Notes: generated by a model from the letters alone, not told the origin. 34,080 nt of DNA from an uncultured Clostridium sp. (GCA_900552555.1 URZW01000015.1:1-34080), one strand, 5' to 3'. Shown: positions 1-8,954, counted from the first letter of the stretch. Made by a program: numbers and translations.

Positions 1-107
1 ATTGGAGCAGAAAACTTTCAAAGTTTTCCACCCCAACTATTGACTTTCAGCCAAAATTTTAAAGGTCAAAACTCAAAATATAAAGTTTCGGTCTTTTTAT
101 ATTCATA

Positions 108-383
108 TTATTGTTGTGCATATGGCAATACAGCAATATGTCTAGCTCTTTTAACTGCTGTAGTAATATCTCTTTGATGTTTTGCACAACATCCTGTTGT
201 TCTTCTTGGTAAGATTTTACCTTTATCATTAACAAATTTCTTTAATTGGTCAGCATTTTTGTAATCTAATTCAAAATTTTTGTCACTACATAAAACACAA
301 ACTTTCTTTCTTTGTTTTCTGAATTTTGGGTTATAATCTTCATCATAATTTTTATTATTTCTTCTTTGTTTTTTATCAGCCAT
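108..383 (-). CDS. rpsR: 30S ribosomal protein bS18
   Basis: Small-subunit ribosomal protein that pairs with bS6 on the platform of the 30S particle. The 91-residue product has the usual basic N-terminus, a CVLC segment near residue 29, the family core around KILPRRTTGCCAKHQR, and the C-terminal RARHIAVLPY typical of bS18. Length is normal. The ATG is preceded by a purine-rich AGGGGG stretch. It is the last gene of rpsF-ssb-rpsR, 47 bp after ssb, an order conserved across Firmicutes. The Cys residues (CVLC, GCC) suggest the zinc-binding form of S18; that is inference. Confidence 0.97.
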   Translation of the reverse strand: MADKKQRRNNKNYDEDYNPKFRKQRKKVCVLCSDKNFELDYKNADQLKKFVNDKGKILPRRTTGCCAKHQRDITTAVKRARHIAVLPYAQQ

Positions 384-430
384 TTTTATTTTCCCCCTCT
401 CTTATGAAAGCACTTAACTTTCATAGTCTA

Positions 431-859
431 TTAAAATGGTAAATCATCTGTAGATGATGTTTCAAAATCAGAGCCCATACTTCCTGGCATTGTATTACCA
501 AAAGTATTTTCAAAAGCACCTGACCCCATATCTCCTTCTCTTTTACTATCGGCGAAATATGCTTCTTCTGCAACAACTTCTGTTACATAGTGTTTAACAC
601 CTTGATCATCATCCCATGTTCTTGTTTGGATTCTTCCAATTATACCAACTTGTTGACCTTTTTTAAAGTACTTACTACAAAATTCTCCTAATTTGCTCCA
701 AGCGACTATGTTAATAAAATCAGCTTGTCTTTCTTCTCCTTGTCTAACAAATCTTCTATTTACTGCTAAACTAAAAGAAGCAACTAGAGTATTGTTTGTT
801 TGTGTGTATCTTACTTCTGGGTCTCTTGTAAGTCTTCCCATTAATATTACTTTGTTCAT
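431..859 (-). CDS. ssb: Single-stranded DNA-binding protein
   Basis: Binds and protects single-stranded DNA during replication, repair and recombination. The 142-residue protein opens with MNKVILMGRLTRDPEVRYT, the start of the SSB OB-fold, which runs to about residue 105. A variable Gly/Ser/Met linker follows, and the acidic tail ends in DDLPF, the tip that recruits SSB partner proteins. It lies between rpsF and rpsR, its classical position in Firmicutes. An AAAGGAAG ribosome binding site precedes the ATG. Confidence 0.97.
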   Translation of the reverse strand: MNKVILMGRLTRDPEVRYTQTNNTLVASFSLAVNRRFVRQGEERQADFINIVAWSKLGEFCSKYFKKGQQVGIIGRIQTRTWDDDQGVKHYVTEVVAEEAYFADSKREGDMGSGAFENTFGNTMPGSMGSDFETSSTDDLPF

Positions 860-914
860 TTTCTTTTCTTCCTTTCATTACTTTAATTTAAGGTCCCACT
901 TTTTATTTTTTTAA

Positions 915-1199
915 TTAGTCTTCTTTTCTTACAACGATGAATTTAATTATATCATCTGTAATTCTGTAAACTCTTTCAAGTTCTTTGATTGAATCTGGGT
1001 TTGCTTCAAAGTTAAATAACATATATGTACCTTCTTTGAATTTTTTGATTTCATAAGCTAATCTTTTTTTGCCCATGTTTTCAACAGATTCAACTTTTCC
1101 ATTTTCATTGATTAATCCTGTGAATTTTTCTTCTAAAGCTTTTAAACCTGCTTCATCAACATTTGGATTAACAATGATAACACTTTCGTATTTGTTCAT
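915..1199 (-). CDS. rpsF: 30S ribosomal protein bS6
   Basis: Small-subunit ribosomal protein, partner of bS18. The product begins MNKYESVIIVNP, contains the GKKRLAYEIKKFKEGTYMLFNFEA core and is 94 residues long, as expected. I start it at the ATG at 1199: an upstream in-frame GTG at 1208 would fall inside the GGGAGGTG ribosome binding site, while the ATG lies 8 nt after GGAGG. First gene of rpsF-ssb-rpsR, with the promoter recorded at 1286-1314. The CCG-bulge element known from S6:S18-regulated leaders in other bacteria was not evident in this leader. Confidence 0.97.
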   Translation of the reverse strand: MNKYESVIIVNPNVDEAGLKALEEKFTGLINENGKVESVENMGKKRLAYEIKKFKEGTYMLFNFEANPDSIKELERVYRITDDIIKFIVVRKED

Positions 1200-1249
1200 T
1201 ATTTTCACCTCCCTATGGATTTTGCAACCTAACTTTTCGTTAAGTAGAG

Positions 1250-1280
1250 ATGCTTAAATTATCTATATCCATTTAAGCAT
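1250..1280 (-). promoter_or_regulatory. Hairpin at the 5' end of the rpsF leader
   Basis: A perfect 9-bp inverted repeat (ATGCTTAAA at 1250-1258, TTTAAGCAT at 1272-1280) lies immediately after the predicted start point of the rpsF promoter, so the transcript would begin with a stem-loop. A second small stem (TAAC-GAAAA-GTTA on the minus strand, near 1228-1242) sits between it and the ribosome binding site. It could stabilise the mRNA or be part of ribosomal-protein autoregulation; neither is shown by the sequence alone. Confidence 0.45.
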
Positions 1281-1285
1281 AGCTT

Positions 1286-1314
1286 ATTCTATCATACTTT
1301 TTTAGTATTTGCAA
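1286..1314 (-). promoter_or_regulatory. Sigma-A promoter of rpsF-ssb-rpsR
   Basis: Minus strand: -35 TTGCAA (1309-1314), 17-bp spacer, -10 TAGAAT (1286-1291). It overlaps the 3' end of the Ca2+-ATPase gene, whose stop codon (1292-1294) lies inside the spacer. The spacer also contains the short inverted repeat ATACT-AAAAA-AGTAT. The predicted leader is about 80 nt. Confidence 0.7.
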
Positions 1315-3997
1315 CTGATTTTGGAAAATTTACACTAAAATTTGTTACTGTATAATGTTTTTCTTCTTTATTATTCTCTGAATCATTATTCCTAAAATCC
1401 AATTTCTTTTGTACTTCAATAACTGGAACAGGCAAAATAGAAATTGCAACAGTAATAATCCATTGAGTCAAATTCAAAGGAACAACCTCAAAAACATTTG
1501 CAAAAGCAGGAATTACAACAACTATAGCCTGAATAAAAATTCCTAAAACAAAGCTTCCAACTAAATACTTGTTTTCAAAAAGTCCTGCCTCAAAAATAGA
1601 CCTTTCATTTTTAACATTAAAACTATGAATCAACTCCAAAAATCCTATTGATAAAAATGCCATAGTTCTGCCTACTTCTAAGCCATAATATTTATTTCCA
1701 ATACTGAATGCAACAAGAGTAAGAACACCTATCATAATTCCTTCAACAATAATTTTATTCCACAAACCGTCTGCAAATATTCCTTTTTTACTATCAACTG
1801 GTTTTCTTTGCATTATATCTTTTTCAGGTTTTTCAAGTCCTAAAGCAATTGCTGGTAAAGAATCTGTAACCAAATTAATCCATAATAATTGAATTGCAAG
1901 AAGTGGTGATTTTAAGCCTAATACAAGTCCAATAAAAATTGTTACAATTTCTCCAATATTTGTTGCAATTAAAAAATGTATTGCTTTTTTGATATTATCA
2001 TATATGTTTCTTCCCTGTTTTACTGCCTCAACTATTGTAACAAAATTATCATCTGTAAGTATAATATCTGCTGCATTTTTAGCAACATCTGTACCATTTT
2101 TTCCCATAGCAATCCCAATATCTGCATTTTTCAAAGCCGGACTATCATTTACACCATCACCAGTCATCGCAACAACTGCTCCATTACGTTGCCATGCCTT
2201 TACAATTCTTACTTTGTGTTCTGGTGTTACCCTTGCAAAAACTGAATATTTTTTTATATTTTTTTCTAATTGATTTTGAGTCATTTTATCAAGTTCTTGA
2301 CCTGTTATTGCCATATCTTTTTGCTCTAAAATTCCTAAGTCATTTGCTATAGCCTTTGCCGTTTCTAAGTGGTCACCTGTAATCATAACAGTTTTTATTC
2401 CTGAATTTTTACATACCTGAACTGCTTCTTTTACGCCATCTCTTGGTGGGTCTATCATTCCAATTAGTCCCACAAATGTTAAATTATTCTCTATATTTTG
2501 TGAATCAATTTTACTTGGCAACACATCCAAATCTTTATATGCAACCGCAATTACTCTCAATGCTTTTTGTGCCATTTGTCTATTATCACTTTGAATTTTT
2601 AAATTTTCTAAACTTCTAATTTTAATGTTATATTGACTTGTCATTTCACTTATTGAATCTATTTGCTTTGTACACTTTTGTAATAGTACATCTGGTGCAC
2701 CTTTCGTTATAATTCTATATTTGTTTCCAATTTTGTGAATTGTAGTCATCATTTTTCTATTAGAATCAAAAGGAATTTCATTAACTCTTGGCATAAAATT
2801 TTCTAATCTATTTTTTGTACTTCCAACATTTATACATTCTTCTACAATTGCCTTCTCTGTTGGTTCACCAGAAACTTTTGCCACTCCATTTTCCACATTT
2901 ACATCACAGTCTGTGCATAATGTTGCTAGTTCAATAATAAATTTTTTACTTTGACTTCTAACATCAACAACCTTCATTTTGTTTTGCGTTAAAGTTCCTG
3001 TTTTATCAGAGCAAATAACACTACTACTTCCAAGCGTTTCAACTGCTGGTAATTTTCTAATTATGCTATTCTTTTTTGCCATTTTTGTAACACCAATTGA
3101 AAGCATAATTGTTACAATTGCAGGTAACCCCTCTGGAATTGCCGCAACTGCAAGTCCAACAGACGTCATAAACATTTCAACGGGTTCTATATGTTTTATT
3201 AGTCCCATAATAAAAATTATTACACATATTGCCAAACATGCTAACCCTAATATTTTACCAACTTCGCCTAATTTTTTCTGTAATGGTGTTTGTGGAGCCT
3301 CATCTTCAATAATCATATTAGCAATTTGTCCAACTTTTGTACTCATTCCAGTGTCTGTAACAACTGCTTTTCCATGTCCATTTACCGTTATACTAGCCAT
3401 AAAAGCCATGTTTTTCATATCACCCAAAGGTGCATTTTTACCACATAAAATATCTGCATCTTTTTCTGCTCCTTGTGTTTCGCCTGTTAATGATGATTCT
3501 TCTATTTTTAAGTTATGACTTTCTAAAATTCTACAGTCTGCAGGTACAAAATTTCCTGCATCTAAAATTATGATATCACCTTTTACAAGTTCTTCTGCAT
3601 TTACTTCAACTGTTTTTCCATTTCTTATTGTTTTTGCAAGTTGTGGTGTCATTTGTTTTAATGCTTCTATCGATTTTTCTGCTTTTGCTTCTTGAATTAC
3701 TCCCATTAATGCATTAAAAACTACTATCCCAATGATTATTATTGAGTCTACATAATCATTTCCTCCTTGCATTTTTGAGACAACTGCCGATATTATTGAT
3801 GCTATTATTAGTATGATTATCATAAAATCATTAAATTGTTTTATAAATTTTACAATAAAGCTTTCTTTCTTTTTTTCTTCTAATTTATTTTTTCCATATT
3901 TTTCTTGTCTTTCTTTTACCTCTTTTTCTGTTAATCCTTGTTTCTCATCTGTGCCTAATTGCCTTAATACTTCTTCTTTTCTCAATGTTTGCCACAT
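1292..3997 (-). CDS. P-type Ca2+-transporting ATPase (type II, SERCA/PMCA-like)
   Basis: Membrane cation pump that uses ATP through a phospho-aspartate intermediate; by family most likely exports Ca2+. The 901-residue protein has the N-terminal cation-ATPase domain (LGTDEKQGLTEKEV), the actuator motif TGE at about 171-173, the phosphorylation motif DKTGTLT with Asp about 331, the hinge motif GDGVNDSPALK, the M4 segment PEGLPAIVT and the M6 segment NLVTDSLPA. About ten membrane segments are evident. The ATG at 3997 is chosen because the upstream in-frame GTG (4006) is part of the AAAGGAGTG ribosome binding site. The gene is divergent from ytaF and appears to stand alone. Na+ or Mn2+ transport cannot be excluded. 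Confidence 0.93.
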   Translation of the reverse strand: MWQTLRKEEVLRQLGTDEKQGLTEKEVKERQEKYGKNKLEEKKKESFIVKFIKQFNDFMIIILIIASIISAVVSKMQGGNDYVDSIIIIGIVVFNALMGVIQEAKAEKSIEALKQMTPQLAKTIRNGKTVEVNAEELVKGDIIILDAGNFVPADCRILESHNLKIEESSLTGETQGAEKDADILCGKNAPLGDMKNMAFMASITVNGHGKAVVTDTGMSTKVGQIANMIIEDEAPQTPLQKKLGEVGKILGLACLAICVIIFIMGLIKHIEPVEMFMTSVGLAVAAIPEGLPAIVTIMLSIGVTKMAKKNSIIRKLPAVETLGSSSVICSDKTGTLTQNKMKVVDVRSQSKKFIIELATLCTDCDVNVENGVAKVSGEPTEKAIVEECINVGSTKNRLENFMPRVNEIPFDSNRKMMTTIHKIGNKYRIITKGAPDVLLQKCTKQIDSISEMTSQYNIKIRSLENLKIQSDNRQMAQKALRVIAVAYKDLDVLPSKIDSQNIENNLTFVGLIGMIDPPRDGVKEAVQVCKNSGIKTVMITGDHLETAKAIANDLGILEQKDMAITGQELDKMTQNQLEKNIKKYSVFARVTPEHKVRIVKAWQRNGAVVAMTGDGVNDSPALKNADIGIAMGKNGTDVAKNAADIILTDDNFVTIVEAVKQGRNIYDNIKKAIHFLIATNIGEIVTIFIGLVLGLKSPLLAIQLLWINLVTDSLPAIALGLEKPEKDIMQRKPVDSKKGIFADGLWNKIIVEGIMIGVLTLVAFSIGNKYYGLEVGRTMAFLSIGFLELIHSFNVKNERSIFEAGLFENKYLVGSFVLGIFIQAIVVVIPAFANVFEVVPLNLTQWIITVAISILPVPVIEVQKKLDFRNNDSENNKEEKHYTVTNFSVNFPKSVANTKKV

Positions 3998-4053
3998 AAA
4001 ATTCACTCCTTTGTATATTTGTTATTTAAATATATGTGGCTTGTACTTTTTTA

Positions 4054-4064
4054 TTACAATGTAA
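4054..4064. promoter_or_regulatory. Palindrome in the ATPase/ytaF divergent intergenic region
   Basis: Perfect 11-bp palindrome TTACAATGTAA in the 110-bp space between two divergent membrane-protein genes. It resembles an operator in size and placement, but no regulator can be assigned. It overlaps a weak TACAAT -10-like sequence on the plus strand. Confidence 0.25.
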
Positions 4065-4107
4065 CAGCAAAATTTTTTTGTCATATTATGTTGTAAGAGG
4101 TGTTATT

Positions 4108-4689
4108 ATGGTAAATTCAATACTTTTAGCAATATCAAGTAGTATAGATTCCTTGGGAATAGGTGTAACATATGGAATTAAAAATACAAAAATATCAAAA
4201 TTAAGTAAAATAATTTTATTTACAATTTCACTAATCACAACATATATATCAATATTTTTTGGAAATATAATTCAATATATACTTCCAAATTCGTTTACAA
4301 ATTTTTTGGGATGTTTTATTTTGATTTGCATGGGAATATACATATGTTTTCAAGCTTCTAAAAAAGAAAAAGATTCCCAAAATGTTTTTAATAGTCCAAT
4401 ATCTTCTGATCTCAACCATTCAAAGATAATTGAGCCTCAAGAAGCACTAATCTTGTCCATTGCTCTTTCTTTAGATAGTTTTTGTATTGGAATTTCTGGT
4501 TCAATGGCAGATATTAATTTGAGCTTATTCCCTTTTTTGGTAAGTGCTTTTCAATTAATTTTTCTTTGTTTAGGCTCTTATTTAGGAATTCATATTAGAA
4601 ATTTTTGTAAGTTACCACAAAATATTTGGTCAATTATTTCTGGTTTACTACTAATTTTTATTGGATTTCTGAAATTAGTTGCATTTTAA
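4108..4689 (+). CDS. ytaF: YtaF-like sporulation membrane protein (MntP superfamily)
   Basis: A 193-residue integral membrane protein with six predicted helices arranged as two similar halves. Each half carries an S-x-D-S motif on its first helix (AISSSIDSLGIG and ALSLDSFCIGISG), the signature of the MntP/YtaF transporter fold. Family members of this form are annotated as sporulation membrane protein YtaF; the transported substrate is unknown to me. The loop around residues 88-115 is hydrophilic. The start is the ATG at 4108 behind AAGAGGTG; the reading frame is open 24 codons further upstream, but without a ribosome binding site. Confidence 0.82.
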   Translation: MVNSILLAISSSIDSLGIGVTYGIKNTKISKLSKIILFTISLITTYISIFFGNIIQYILPNSFTNFLGCFILICMGIYICFQASKKEKDSQNVFNSPISSDLNHSKIIEPQEALILSIALSLDSFCIGISGSMADINLSLFPFLVSAFQLIFLCLGSYLGIHIRNFCKLPQNIWSIISGLLLIFIGFLKLVAF

Positions 4690-4707
4690 TTTGAAATATT
4701 GTATAAT
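4679..4707 (+). promoter_or_regulatory. Promoter of the 79-residue unknown gene
   Basis: A perfect -10 TATAAT (4702-4707) lies 17 bp after a weak -35 TTGCAT (4679-4684) that overlaps the end of ytaF. The predicted leader is about 25 nt and contains the AGGAGG ribosome binding site. Confidence 0.5.
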
Positions 4708-4738
4708 AATATTATTAAACAACTTAGGAGGTAACAGT

Positions 4739-4978
4739 ATGGATAAAAAATCTTTAACAGTAAGCGACATAAATGGTGTAAGTTTCACCATTACTAGCAC
4801 AGAGGACCAGATACTTGCTTTCTTAAAATGGATTGCTGAGTACAATCGAGGTGACTATAATGAAACCGAAAATACTGTACTTTGTAACAGTTCACAGGAC
4901 ATGAAAGCATGTAATTTAAAAGCTATCCGCATGGATTTACGTGCTGAACAGCTTACAAAAAAGATTGCGAAAGCTTGA
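4739..4978 (+). CDS. Small protein of unknown function (79 residues)
   Basis: I do not recognise the family. The ATG at 4739 follows TTAGGAGGTAACAGT, a near-ideal ribosome binding site, and the gene ends 33 bp before a strong intrinsic terminator, so it is very likely a real monocistronic gene. The product is soluble, with a short beta-like N-terminus (LTVSDINGVSFTITS), a central aromatic stretch (FLKWIAEY) and a Lys/Arg-rich helical C-terminus (MDLRAEQLTKKIAKA). It has two Cys (CNSS, ACNL) and no membrane segment. Codon use has more C-ending codons (AGC, GAC, ACC, CAG) than its neighbours, which fits high expression or foreign origin. Confidence 0.7.
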   Translation: MDKKSLTVSDINGVSFTITSTEDQILAFLKWIAEYNRGDYNETENTVLCNSSQDMKACNLKAIRMDLRAEQLTKKIAKA

Positions 4979-5011
4979 TGCATTAAGCATTAAGTATATT
5001 GTACCAAAGAG

Positions 5012-5040
5012 CTGGGGATTACTTAATCCCCAGTTTTTTA
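5012..5040 (+). terminator. Intrinsic terminator of the 79-residue gene
   Basis: Perfect stem CTGGGGATTA / TAATCCCCAG (5012-5021 with 5024-5033) followed by six T residues. Confidence 0.9.
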
Positions 5041-5100
5041 TATTATATATAAAGCATAATACATAAATTTATCATACTATAATAAATTTTCTAGAATATA

Positions 5101-5130
5101 AAAAGTAGCAAATTTTCACTTGCTACTTTT
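5101..5130 (-). terminator. Terminator of smc (possibly bidirectional)
   Basis: Perfect 11-bp stem AAAAGTAGCAA (5101-5111) / TTGCTACTTTT (5120-5130), loop of 8, starting 9 nt beyond the smc stop; on the minus strand it runs into TTTTTATA. Confidence 0.8.
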
Positions 5131-5138
5131 TATAAATT

Positions 5139-8100
5139 CTATTGTTTCAATTTCATAGACAACAACTTAGAAATACCACTCTCTTCCATAGTAACACCAT
5201 AAACAGTATCTGCCACTTCCATAGTACCCTTTCTATGAGTAATAACTAAGAATTGAGTATGATCAGTAAACTTCTTCAAATAATCAGCATATCTAAATAC
5301 ATTTACATCATCAAGTGCTGCTTCAATTTCGTCCAATACACAGAATGGTGCTGGATTTATTTTCAATATTGCAAATAATAATGCAATTGCAGTAAATGCC
5401 TTTTCTCCACCTGAAAGAAGCATCATATTTTGCAATTTCTTTCCTGGTGGTTGTACAGTAATTTCAATTCCACACTCTAAAATATTTTCTTCGTCTTCTA
5501 ATGTAAGTTCTGCTTTTCCGCCACCAAACAATTCTGCAAATACTTCTCCAAAATTTTTGTTTATAACCTTAAATTTTTCTTTGAATTGTTCTTTCATAAT
5601 TTGAGTCATATCTGAAATTACTTTTCTTAATTTGCTCATTGTATTTTCTAAGTCTAAACGTTGTTCGCTCATAAAGTCATATCTATCTTTTAAGTTTTTG
5701 TATTCTTCAATTGAGTCTACATTAACACTTCCAAGTTCTCTAATTTCAGTTCTTAAGTTGTTAACTCTTCTTTGTGTTAATGCAACATTTTCTGGTTTTT
5801 GATATTGTTCTGCATTATTAGGTGTAAGTTCATATTCTTCCCACATTTTGTTGATAATGCCATTAATATCTTCTTCAATTTTTGTCTTTTTAACATCTAA
5901 TTTTACAAGTTGACCTTTCAAGTCTTCAATTACTTTAAATTTATCAGTGATTTCATCTTCTTGTTTTGAAAGTTTTTCACTCTTTTGAGCTCTTTCTTGT
6001 TTCAATTCTTCAATTTTTGAACTACTGCTATTTACACTTTCTTTAACTTCTTCTATTTTTTGAAGTGTCTCTTGTATTGATTTTTCTAAGTCTTCATTGT
6101 CTTTTTTGATTTGCTCAATTTGTGCATTTTTATTTTCAATACTTGTATGTGCATTTTCTAATTCTTGATTAATTCTTTCTTGAATTTCTTGAATTGATGC
6201 TTCACTTTCGTCAAATGATGATACAGAAATTTTTAAGTTTGTAATATCAAAGTTCAAATCGTCAATATATTTTTGGTCATCTTTATTTAATTCTGCAAAT
6301 TCAGTAATTATTTTAGAAAGTTCTTCGTTTTGCTCAACAATTTTATTTATTTCAACTTGTAAATCACCTTTTGTTGAAACTGCTTCTTCTTTTTGTTTTT
6401 CAAGATTTGCTTGTTCTTCTTTTAGTCTATTCAAACGTTTTTCAAGTTTTTCAATATTTTCATTTATTGAAATAACCTTTTGTTTTTCAGTTGCATATGT
6501 GATGTCAATTTCTTGTAGCTCTTTTTCAAGATTTGCAGATAATTCTAAAATTCCTTCAATTGATTCTTCGTAATTTTGCTTATCATTTTCTAGTTTTTCA
6601 ATTTTTTGTTTTAGATTTTTTATCTCTTTTTCAAGTTTTTCAATTTCTTTGCCTCTACCTAAAATATTAACAGTCTTTTTAGCAACTGAACCACCAGTAA
6701 TTGCACCAGATGGATTTATTAAATCACCTTCTGTTGTTGCAATTCTGAATGTATATCCATTTTGTTTTGCAACTTTAATTGCAGTATCCATGTTGTCAAC
6801 AATTACAGTTCTACCTAGTAAATTTAAAATGATTTGTTCATATTTTTTGTTGTATTTTACAAGGTCTGACGCAATTCCAACAACACCACTTTCATTGCCC
6901 TTTATCTTATCTAATTTTTTACCTCTAACAGATGAAATTGGTAAAAATGATGCTCTTCCTAAATTATTTTTTCTTAAATGTTCAACTAATCTTTTTGCAT
7001 CTGTTTCTGTTTCTGTTACTATGTTTTGAAGACTTGCTCCCAAGCACATTTCAATTGCAGTTTGTAAGTCGTCTGGGACTTCAATAATATTTGCTAAAAC
7101 ACCATTCATACCTTTGCCAAGTTCTTTGATATTTTCACAGTCTTTAAGCAATGATTTTACACTTTTGATATATCCTTCTTTTTCTTTTTCTGTTTCTATC
7201 AAAAATTTTAATCTTGATTCTTTTATTCTCATTTCACTTGATAAAATATTTATATTGCTTTCAAATGATTTGATTTTTTTGTTTGCTTCTTCTCTTTGTT
7301 TTGCTACTTCATTTAATGAATTTTGAGCCTTATTTTTTTTGTTTTCAATTTCATTAAATTGCTTTGCAATATCTTCTTTATTAAGACGAGTTCCATCTAA
7401 TTCAGAAATTGTTGACTGCATTTCTTGTTTTATTTGTGCTTGTCTTTTTTCAAAGTTTTGATAATTTATGTTTTGAGCGTTTATTTCTGATTGAAGTTCA
7501 TATTTTTTGTCTGTGTTTTCTTCTACTGTATGTTTATATCCTTCAATTTCAAGTTCCTTAGAAGATAATTTTTCTGTTAATTTATCTAACTCTGCTTGTT
7601 TTTCATTTAACTCTTTTTCAAATTTTTCTTTGTTTTGTTTTAAGTTATCTTTTTTAGCCTCTTTTTGTTCAATTTCATCTTTTAATTCTTGAATTTTAGA
7701 ATTTTGCTCTTCAATTTCTTTTAAATATCTATCATTATTTTCATTATTATTTGCAATTCTAGTCTTTGCAACATTTATATCAGAATTCAATTGTTCAATT
7801 TGTTTTTGACTCTCAAAACCTATATTTGACATATTTTCAATTGTTTCTGTAATTTCATCAATACTTGATTTTAACTCTTCTTTTAAGATTTTTACTCTTT
7901 CCAGTCTTCCCTCTTCGTCATTGCATTGAGACTGCATAATTTCAATGTCTTGTACAACTTTTTCTAAGTCTTGTTTATATTTTTCTATGTTGTAAACAAA
8001 TAGACCAATTTCAATATTCTTCAACTCTTCTCTTAAATTTAAATACTTTTTAGCCTTGTCTGCTTGCATTTGTAAAGGTTCAAGATTACCTTCAATTTCA

Positions 8101-8687
8101 GCCAAAATATCATTAATTCTTAAAAGATTTAATTTTGTATGTTCCAACTTTTTCTCAGACTCTTGCTTTCTTGTCCTATATTTTACAATACCTGCAGCCT
8201 CTTCAAAAATATGTCTTCTATCTTCAGACTTGTTACTCAAAATTTCATCAATTTTACCTTGTCCAATAATTGAATATCCATCTTTGCCAATACCAGTATC
8301 CATAAATAATTCCAATACATCTTTTAATCTGCATGGAACTTTGTTTATATAATAACCAGTCTCACCACTTCTATAAATTTTTCTTGTAACAGTTACTTCC
8401 GTATATTCAATTGGCAACGCACCATCAGAATTATCAAACACCAAAGAAGCCTCGGCAAAGCCCAAAGACTTTCTATTTTGAGTTCCTGCAAATATGATGT
8501 CTAGAGATTTTGTACCTCTTAATGATTTCATACTTTGCTCTCCAAGTACCCATCTTATTGCGTCTGATATGTTACTTTTTCCTGAACCGTTTGGCCCTAT
8601 TACTGTTGTTATTCCAGGCATTAGTTCTAATATTGTTTTATCTGCAAAGGATTTAAATCCTTGTAATTCTAATCTTTTTAAATACAT
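5139..8687 (-). CDS. smc: Chromosome segregation ATPase SMC
   Basis: Condensin core subunit that, with ScpA and ScpB, compacts and separates sister chromosomes. The 1182-residue length is normal. N-terminal head: Walker A GPNGSGKSN near residue 32. Two long coiled coils (roughly 165-500 and 670-1010) surround a hinge domain at about 515-665 (from GMNGVLANIIEV to NPSGAITGGS). C-terminal head: signature LLSGGEKAFTAIALLFA and Walker B CVLDEIEAALDD. The start MYLKRLELQGFKSFADKT is canonical, with AGGTGAG as ribosome binding site. The usual neighbours rnc and ftsY are not downstream in this window. A tandem repeat begins about 20 bp upstream of the start codon. Confidence 0.98.
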   Translation of the reverse strand: MYLKRLELQGFKSFADKTILELMPGITTVIGPNGSGKSNISDAIRWVLGEQSMKSLRGTKSLDIIFAGTQNRKSLGFAEASLVFDNSDGALPIEYTEVTVTRKIYRSGETGYYINKVPCRLKDVLELFMDTGIGKDGYSIIGQGKIDEILSNKSEDRRHIFEEAAGIVKYRTRKQESEKKLEHTKLNLLRINDILAEIEGNLEPLQMQADKAKKYLNLREELKNIEIGLFVYNIEKYKQDLEKVVQDIEIMQSQCNDEEGRLERVKILKEELKSSIDEITETIENMSNIGFESQKQIEQLNSDINVAKTRIANNNENNDRYLKEIEEQNSKIQELKDEIEQKEAKKDNLKQNKEKFEKELNEKQAELDKLTEKLSSKELEIEGYKHTVEENTDKKYELQSEINAQNINYQNFEKRQAQIKQEMQSTISELDGTRLNKEDIAKQFNEIENKKNKAQNSLNEVAKQREEANKKIKSFESNINILSSEMRIKESRLKFLIETEKEKEGYIKSVKSLLKDCENIKELGKGMNGVLANIIEVPDDLQTAIEMCLGASLQNIVTETETDAKRLVEHLRKNNLGRASFLPISSVRGKKLDKIKGNESGVVGIASDLVKYNKKYEQIILNLLGRTVIVDNMDTAIKVAKQNGYTFRIATTEGDLINPSGAITGGSVAKKTVNILGRGKEIEKLEKEIKNLKQKIEKLENDKQNYEESIEGILELSANLEKELQEIDITYATEKQKVISINENIEKLEKRLNRLKEEQANLEKQKEEAVSTKGDLQVEINKIVEQNEELSKIITEFAELNKDDQKYIDDLNFDITNLKISVSSFDESEASIQEIQERINQELENAHTSIENKNAQIEQIKKDNEDLEKSIQETLQKIEEVKESVNSSSSKIEELKQERAQKSEKLSKQEDEITDKFKVIEDLKGQLVKLDVKKTKIEEDINGIINKMWEEYELTPNNAEQYQKPENVALTQRRVNNLRTEIRELGSVNVDSIEEYKNLKDRYDFMSEQRLDLENTMSKLRKVISDMTQIMKEQFKEKFKVINKNFGEVFAELFGGGKAELTLEDEENILECGIEITVQPPGKKLQNMMLLSGGEKAFTAIALLFAILKINPAPFCVLDEIEAALDDVNVFRYADYLKKFTDHTQFLVITHRKGTMEVADTVYGVTMEESGISKLLSMKLKQ

Positions 8688-8708
8688 TTATCTTCTCACC
8701 TTTTTTGC

Positions 8709-8878
8709 GGGATTTAGGGACGTTCCTTTTTCTCCCTTTTTGGAGGGATTTAGGGACGTTCCTTTTCCTCCCTTTTTGAAGGGATTTAGGGACATTCCTT
8801 TCTCTCCTTTTTCAGAAGAATTTGGAAACAGTGCTTTAATTCCGTTTTTTATTTAACACGGGATTTAAGACATTTCTT
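8709..8878 (+). repeat. REP-type 36-bp tandem repeat upstream of smc
   Basis: Three near-identical 36-bp units start at 8709, 8745 and 8781, each opening with GGGATTTAGGGACGTTCC (CATTCC in the third) followed by a pyrimidine-rich linker. A decayed fourth unit is in register at 8817 and a degenerate copy lies at 8860-8878. The core matches the repeats flanking the RAYT gene at 15.8-17.0 kb. The remainder of the 340-bp smc-upstream gap holds only AT-rich sequence and a terminator for the next gene. Confidence 0.85.
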
Positions 8879-8954
8879 CAACTCTGATTTTCAAAATTGA
8901 AGTTCCGGTCTTTTATCACGTTTTTGCTGTCTACATTTTACTATAATAAATGAC

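Noticed and set aside
10..28. Palindrome GAAAACTTT-C-AAAGTTTTC beyond rpsR as a terminator
   Set aside because: No T run on either strand and it lies near the window edge; role cannot be judged.
8709..8816. 36-bp repeats resembling a CRISPR array
   Set aside because: Units are directly contiguous with no unique spacers, the repeat core matches the RAYT-linked REPs, and no cas genes are present.
8494..8856. 120-codon frame encoding repeats like GFRDVPFSPFLE
   Set aside because: The apparent protein repeat is only the 36-bp DNA tandem read in frame (36 is a multiple of three), joined to antisense smc sequence.
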